From Zymobacter sp047495495 (GTDB lineage: Bacteria; Pseudomonadota; Gammaproteobacteria; Pseudomonadales; Halomonadaceae): DNA of 64,000 bases. Numbering within the stretch: the first letter of the stretch is position 1; the number at the start of each line of letters is the position of its first letter. The stretch covers positions 2,728,001 to 2,792,000 of the forward strand of contig NZ_CP179930.1 in NCBI RefSeq assembly GCF_047495495.1. The letters run 5' to 3'. Made by a program: the position numbers and the translations under genes. The notes beneath the pieces are model-generated. The model worked only from the letters and a program-made list of their open reading frames with translations, made no database searches and was not told the origin of the DNA. This document shows, piece by piece, positions 59,330 through 64,000 of this stretch.

Positions 59330-61297
59330 ATGATCGCATTCCGCCAGTTGGCGTTACAGCGCGCCGGCACCGTGCTGATCGAAGAAGCCGACCTGACGCT
59401 ACACGAGGGCTACAAGGTCGGGATCGTCGGCCCTAACGGCGCCGGCAAGTCCAGCCTGTTCAAGCTGATGCTAGGCGAGCTGCACGCTGACCGAGGCGAC
59501 GTCGAAATGCCGGCCCAGCGCCGCATCGCGCACATGGCTCAGGAGGTCGAGGCGCTTGATCGCTCGATCACTGACTACGTACTGGACGGTGATCAGGCCC
59601 TGCGTGCCGTGGAACGCGACATTGAAGAGGCTCTGGCCTCTGGCGATGACATGCGCTACGCCGAGGCGCTGGGGCACTATGAAGTGCACGATGGCTACAG
59701 CGCGCGAGCGCGGGCCGAGCAGCTGCTGGTGGGACTGGGCTTCGCTCAGCATGAACTGGATCAGCCCATGCGTGCGTTCTCCGGTGGCTGGCGCATGCGC
59801 GCCAACCTTGCCCGTACGCTGTTCATGCCATCCGACGTGCTGCTGCTCGACGAACCGACCAACCACTTGGATATCGACGCCCTCTATTGGCTCGAACAGT
59901 GGCTGCGCCGCTACCCGGGCACGCTGATGCTGATCGCTCACGACCGCGACTTCCTCGACGGCGTCTGCGACCACATCATCCATTTCGACAATCGCCGTCT
60001 GGCCCTCTACAAAGGCAACTTCACGGCTTTCGAACGCACCCGCGCCGAGCGACTGCTACAGCAGCAGGCCGAGTTCGAGAAGCAGCAGACCCGCCGTGCA
60101 GAGCTGGAAGACTTCGTCCGCCGCTTCCGCGCCAAGGCCAGCAAGGCCAAGCAGGCACAGAGCCGCTTGAAGATGCTCGAACGCCTCGACAGCGAAGCGC
60201 CTCTGCGTGCTCACTCGCCGTTCCAGTTCCGCTTGCCGATGGCTGACAAAGTATCGTCGCCGCTGCTGTCGCTGGACGAAGCCGATATCGGCTACGGCGA
60301 TGCGCCTACGCTGACCAACGTACGCCTGTCACTGCAGCCTGGGCACCGTATCGGTCTGCTTGGCCCCAACGGCGCGGGCAAGTCGACCCTGATCAAGGCC
60401 CTGGTTGGCGATCTGCCACTGCTGGCGGGTCAACGCGTGGAAGGCGAGCACCTGCAACTGGGCTACTTCGCTCAGCATCAGGTCGACGCACTGAACATGG
60501 AAGGCACACCTCATCAACATATCCTCACCCTGTCACCCAAGGCGTCGGATCAAGAAGTACGCACGTTCCTCGGCAGCTTCGGCTTCCGCGGCGACGATGT
60601 GTTCGCTACGGTCGGCAACTTCTCGGGGGGTGAAAAGGCGCGCCTAGCGCTGGCGCTGATCGCGTGGCAGAAACCCAACCTGCTGCTGCTTGATGAACCG
60701 ACCAACCACCTTGATCTGGAGATGCGCGCGGCACTGACCAACGCACTGGCGCTGTTCGAAGGCGCGGTCGTGATCGTATCGCACGATCGCTATCTGCTAC
60801 GTGCCAGCATCGACACGTTCTGGTGCGTCGTAGATGGGCAGGTCAACCCGTTCGATGGCGATCTGGACGACTATCAGGCTTGGCTGCGTACTCGCACGGG
60901 TACACCCGCCCCGGAAACCGAGGATGCCGCCGCTCAGAACCCCATCACGGCAACGCCATCGCACTCAGAGGTGGCTCCTGCAGAAGCTCAGGGCGACGAC
61001 ACCACCCGCGTCGACAAAAAGGCTCAGCGTCAGGCCGCTGCCGCCCTGCGTGCCCAACTCAAGCCACTGACACAGGTCCGCGACCGTGCCGAAAAGGCGC
61101 TCGAGAAAGCGCAGGCCACCATCGCTGACATCGAACAGCAGCTGGCCGACCCCACTCTGTATGAAGAGGCCCGCAAGGCCGAGCTGCTAACGCTGACGCA
61201 ACGTCAGGGCGAGCTGGCCGCACAGGTTGAAGCGCTGGAAGCGGAATGGCTGGAAGCCGAAGAAGCACTCGAAGAGGCGCGCGGCGATCTAGCATAG
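59330..61297 (+). CDS. yheS: ABC-F family ATPase YheS
   Basis: Translation-related ABC-F protein with two ATPase domains and no membrane part, 655 aa. Walker A GPNGAGKSS and GPNGAGKST; signatures FSGGWRMRANLARTL and FSGGEKARLALALI; Walker B LLLLDEPTNHLD in both; the P-site tRNA interaction linker RFRAKASKAKQAQSRLKMLE. The C-terminal ~120 residues form a coiled coil (EKAQATIADIEQQLADPTLY). Closely follows E. coli YheS in layout. RBS AAGGAG before the ATG at 59330. Confidence 0.92.
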   Translation: MIAFRQLALQRAGTVLIEEADLTLHEGYKVGIVGPNGAGKSSLFKLMLGELHADRGDVEMPAQRRIAHMAQEVEALDRSITDYVLDGDQALRAVERDIEEALASGDDMRYAEALGHYEVHDGYSARARAEQLLVGLGFAQHELDQPMRAFSGGWRMRANLARTLFMPSDVLLLDEPTNHLDIDALYWLEQWLRRYPGTLMLIAHDRDFLDGVCDHIIHFDNRRLALYKGNFTAFERTRAERLLQQQAEFEKQQTRRAELEDFVRRFRAKASKAKQAQSRLKMLERLDSEAPLRAHSPFQFRLPMADKVSSPLLSLDEADIGYGDAPTLTNVRLSLQPGHRIGLLGPNGAGKSTLIKALVGDLPLLAGQRVEGEHLQLGYFAQHQVDALNMEGTPHQHILTLSPKASDQEVRTFLGSFGFRGDDVFATVGNFSGGEKARLALALIAWQKPNLLLLDEPTNHLDLEMRAALTNALALFEGAVVIVSHDRYLLRASIDTFWCVVDGQVNPFDGDLDDYQAWLRTRTGTPAPETEDAAAQNPITATPSHSEVAPAEAQGDDTTRVDKKAQRQAAAALRAQLKPLTQVRDRAEKALEKAQATIADIEQQLADPTLYEEARKAELLTLTQRQGELAAQVEALEAEWLEAEEALEEARGDLA

Positions 61298-61419
61298 CGG
61301 CCGCCAACGCCAAGGCGGGAGTAGAGCGCCCGCAACAATGCCGCACCTCGGTCGAGAACGGGGTGCGGCATGCTAAGCTGAACGCATTAGATCGTCATTC
61401 TGCACAAGGAATCGGTGCC

Positions 61420-61950
61420 ATGCTGAAATCACTGCGCGCTCGACTGGTACGCCAAGGTCCGTCATGGCTGAAACTACCGCTTAGCCTGACGCCTTTTGCT
61501 CTCAAGCGTCAGCTGCTGGAACAGGTGCTGCGTTGGCAGTTCCGTCAGGCGCTCGAAGAAGGCGAACTCGACTTTCTTGAGGGCCGCTGGATCCATATCG
61601 ACATCCGTGACCTTGGTCTCTCGTGGTACATGACCATTGAGAACGACCAGCCGATCATCCGCGAACAGGGCACCGCCGACGTCAGCTTCAGCGGTGACGC
61701 CAACGACCTGCTGATGATCTCTGCCCGCCGTCAGGACCCTGATACGCTGTTCTTCCAGCGTCGCTTAATCATTGAAGGGGATACGGAGCTAGGGCTGTAC
61801 GTCAAAAACCTGATGGATGCCATCGAACTGGATTCCATGCCTAAGGCGCTACGCATCGGCATGGAGCGTCTGGCCGACTTCGTAGAACACAGTCTGGAAG
61901 ATCAACCGCAGGCAACCACTCATACGCCGTCACTGCCATCACACCCGTAA
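61420..61950 (+). CDS. ubiT: SCP2-domain ubiquinone factor UbiT
   Basis: 176-aa lipid-binding SCP2 protein that takes part in O2-independent ubiquinone synthesis in E. coli with UbiU and UbiV. Visible: LPLSLTPFALKRQLLEQVLR, WIHIDIRDLGLSWYMTIEN, ADVSFSGDANDLLMISARR, PDTLFFQRRLIIEGDTELGL. AAGGA nine bases before the ATG decides the start. UbiU/UbiV are not in the window. 122 bp after yheS. Confidence 0.85.
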   Translation: MLKSLRARLVRQGPSWLKLPLSLTPFALKRQLLEQVLRWQFRQALEEGELDFLEGRWIHIDIRDLGLSWYMTIENDQPIIREQGTADVSFSGDANDLLMISARRQDPDTLFFQRRLIIEGDTELGLYVKNLMDAIELDSMPKALRIGMERLADFVEHSLEDQPQATTHTPSLPSHP

Positions 61951-61970
61951 GGGGCATGGCGTGTAAGGAC

Positions 61971-62014
61971 TATGGCACGAATCGTGTCTCCGGCGATTCA
62001 TGCCATACCCTTTT
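61971..62014 (+). terminator. Terminator of ubiT
   Basis: TATGGCA (61971-61977) / TGCCATA (62001-62007) and GAATCG (61979-61984) / CGATTC (61994-61999), separated by a single C/A mismatch, loop of 9 nt, followed by CCCTTTTCG. 20 bp past the stop. Confidence 0.75.
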
Positions 62015-62198
62015 CGCACCGGCGCATGGTAAGCTCATCTAGCATCAGGAGATGGCACACCTCCTTATAACCGCCCTTTGGCTGATGGTGCCTGCTGATA
62101 TTCCCGGAAACTGGGGAAGAGGCAGGTGTATCCGCAGCGCGCGCTCCCTTCCCCCGCTTCCGTGAATGCCGAATCTGTTTTTCATCACGGAGCGTCTT

Positions 62199-63437
62199 AT
62201 GAACCAACGCTGGTCTTATTTTCTTTCCCTTCCCTGCTGGATAGGTCGCTGGCTGCTAATTGCTCTGCTGACGGGCATTCCCATTGGTACCGCTTCGGCG
62301 TTCTTTCTGATGGCCCTCGATTGGGCCACCGGCACCCGTCAGATGCATCCTCAGCTGATCTGGGCCCTGCCCGTGGCCGGGCTTATCGTCGGCTGGTGTT
62401 TCCTGCGCTTCGGCAGTAGCGTCGAACGCGGCAATAACCTGATTCTGGACGAAATCCACGAACCGCGCGCCACCATCCCATTCCGCATGATGCCAATGGT
62501 GCTGGTCGGCACCGTCATCTCGCATCTGTTCGGTGCCTCGGTCGGGCGCGAAGGCACAGCCATTCAGATGGGCGGTGCCATTGCCGATCAGTGGGCACAT
62601 CGCCTCCACCTTGACGGCGAGACACGGCGTATCCTGCTGGTGATGGGGATCGGGGCAGGTTTTGCCTCGGTGTTCGGCACACCGCTGGCAGGCACGGTCT
62701 TCGGCCTAGAAGTGCTGGCTATTGGCGCGATGCGCTACGATGCCCTGTTTCCCTGCATGGCCGCGTCACTGATCGCTCACGCAACCTGCCTACTGTGGGG
62801 AGCACATCACACCCACTATCCTACGGCCATTGTGCCTTCGCTCTCCTTAACGCCCGTCGTAGCGGTCGTTGTCGCAGGTGCACTGTTCGGCCTGATGGCG
62901 CGTCTTTTCTCGTGGCTGACGCAACGCATCTCAGCACTGCTCAAGCAGCTGATCCCTTGGGCACCGCTGCGACCGTTTATCGGTGGGGCCATCATCGCGC
63001 TACTGGTGATGGATATCGCGGGCCTCGACCGCTACATCGGGCTGGGCGTTCCCGTCATCGAAAGCGCCCTGCGCGCTCCCGTACCGCTTCAGGATGCGCT
63101 GGGCAAGCTTGGCTTCACGGCGCTGTCACTGGGCAGCGGCTTCAAAGGTGGCGAGGTCACCCCCCTGTTCTACATCGGCACCACCTTTGGCAATGCCCTC
63201 GCCCAGCTATCCCATCAACCGGTGGCCCTGCTGGCCAGTGTGGGTTTCGTGGCCGTTTTCGCCGGAGCCGCCAATACACCGCTGGCCTCAACTCTGATGG
63301 CCATCGAGCTGTTCGGGCCCGCCATTGCCCCTTATGCCTTGATTGCCTGCGTGATCAGCTATCTTTTCTCGGGACCACACGGCATCTATGCGGCTCAGCG
63401 CGTCGAACGCCACAAATGGCCGGGAATGAAGCGCTGA
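62199..63437 (+). CDS. ClC-family chloride channel/transporter
   Basis: 412-aa membrane protein of the ClC voltage-gated chloride family. Family sites: GREGTAIQMG (GxEGx of the ion path), LGSGFKGGEVTPLFYIGTT (GGxFxP region) and the first-helix anion loop. Spelling at the first site (GRE rather than GKE) and absence of the GSGIP-type serine motif in the usual place make transport type uncertain. A second half carries PLASTLMAIELFGP. Start at 62199 with GGAG upstream; frame open to 62166. Confidence 0.85.
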   Translation: MNQRWSYFLSLPCWIGRWLLIALLTGIPIGTASAFFLMALDWATGTRQMHPQLIWALPVAGLIVGWCFLRFGSSVERGNNLILDEIHEPRATIPFRMMPMVLVGTVISHLFGASVGREGTAIQMGGAIADQWAHRLHLDGETRRILLVMGIGAGFASVFGTPLAGTVFGLEVLAIGAMRYDALFPCMAASLIAHATCLLWGAHHTHYPTAIVPSLSLTPVVAVVVAGALFGLMARLFSWLTQRISALLKQLIPWAPLRPFIGGAIIALLVMDIAGLDRYIGLGVPVIESALRAPVPLQDALGKLGFTALSLGSGFKGGEVTPLFYIGTTFGNALAQLSHQPVALLASVGFVAVFAGAANTPLASTLMAIELFGPAIAPYALIACVISYLFSGPHGIYAAQRVERHKWPGMKR

Positions 63438-63648
63438 ACGCCTGCAAGCGCTAATCTAAAGTCCAGGTATCGGTCATTATCCGAACAGGACATGATGAAC
63501 CAATTCCCCGCCCAGACAGTCAGATACGATTAAAGGGCGGGTACGCTCATGCATTACTGGCATGGCGTTGACCCCGTGCCTCGTGACAGCGGTCATCATG
63601 GACGTTGACCTCGCGGCCCGCCTTGCTTATCTGTTTCAGGAGAACGAC

Positions 63649-64000
63649 ATGCGTATCCTCAACGATCAGTTCCGCGACGCCCTCTATCGTCAGGCGGATG
63701 CTTCCCCCCGCCTGCGCGCCCACGAACGGCTGCATGAAAAATCGCAGGACCCCGTCCAGCGCATCGTCGTCGGCCTGCGCCGCGGCACCTATATTCCGCC
63801 GCACAAGCATCCGGCCGGTCAGGACTGGGAACTGTTTCAGGTCGTGGATGGTGATATCAAGCTGCTGATCTTCAACGATGAAGGTATGGTGAAGCAGACC
63901 CTACGCCTCGGCCCTGATAACGACACCTTTGCCGTACAGATGCCGCCGAACACCGTGCACTCGATGGTCTGCATGAGCGATCACGCGCTGTTTATTGAGG
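63649..64000 (+). CDS. WbuC-family cupin protein (5' part)
   Basis: 117 residues visible before the window ends. RBS CAGGAG. Pattern RGTYIPPHKHPAGQDWELFQVV with two His and Glu as typical cupin metal site, then VDGDIKLLIFNDEG and the late VHSMVCM. WbuC proteins are small cupin metalloproteins often near lipopolysaccharide genes; function unknown. Truncated by the window edge. Confidence 0.75.
   Translation, partial: MRILNDQFRDALYRQADASPRLRAHERLHEKSQDPVQRIVVGLRRGTYIPPHKHPAGQDWELFQVVDGDIKLLIFNDEGMVKQTLRLGPDNDTFAVQMPPNTVHSMVCMSDHALFIE

Noticed and set aside
58227..59333. 368-codon plus-strand open frame opposite the FKBP gene
   Set aside because: Antisense to the FKBP domain and spans a promoter region; no recognisable features.

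Overview
The window is chromosomal DNA from a gammaproteobacterium, moderately GC-rich and densely coded. The complex I operon with a fused nuoCD gene, UbiK beside ComM, UbiT, YheS, a GlnK-type PII protein and a UshA-type nucleotidase all fit that class. The gene content suggests Halomonadaceae/Oceanospirillales (perhaps the Zymobacter/Carnimonas side), but this is inference from family knowledge and was not tested by alignment. No rRNA, tRNA, transposase or CRISPR array was recognised.

Layout: 0-14 kb is mostly phosphate acquisition: pstSCAB (minus strand) and a divergent alkaline phosphatase phoA share an intergenic region carrying five and four PHO-box half-sites with exact 11-bp period. 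Two exported paralogues with TolA-like C-terminal domains, an SDR, two tandem UshA-type 5'-nucleotidase lipoproteins and a YigB-like HAD phosphatase follow. 14-17.5 kb holds small membrane proteins of unknown function and a cystathionine gamma-synthase/lyase family enzyme. 17.7-32.9 kb is one complete complex I operon, nuoA-B-CD-E-F-G-H-I-J-K-L-M-N, on the minus strand. dtd follows.

33.7-36.2 kb (minus) is a compact RNA-repair-like cassette: an Rnl2-type RNA ligase, an ASCH-domain protein and an HD-phosphoesterase/polynucleotide-kinase fusion (HD-Pnk architecture). 36.2-40.3 kb looks accessory: a TRL-like lipoprotein with highly biased codons, a secreted chorismate mutase, an exported protein with two Ltp repeats, and a lysozyme-like protein plus small membrane protein bounded by two copies of a terminator-like sequence.

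40.3-44.7 kb is an aapJQMP amino-acid ABC transporter (minus). Then come fpr, a small exported protein, an MDR reductase, the ECF biotin transporter bioMNY, a TRIC/UPF0126 channel, glnK with a good promoter, ubiK-comM, an SDR, a periplasmic GlpQ-type phosphodiesterase, a lipoprotein plus DUF423 protein, trmB with an exported partner, a region with three perfect DnaA boxes, an FKBP lipoprotein, ABC-F yheS, ubiT, a ClC channel and the start of a WbuC-family cupin.

How parts work together: pst, phoA, the two UshA paralogues and the GlpQ-type enzyme are functions that release and import phosphate; only pst and phoA show a visible PHO box. The complex I operon with UbiK and UbiT covers quinone-linked respiration. 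The RNA ligase cassette, the lysozyme-like/membrane pair, the Ltp-repeat protein and the TolA-domain paralogues are the parts most likely tied to conflict, repair or envelope defence, and are the best targets for follow-up.
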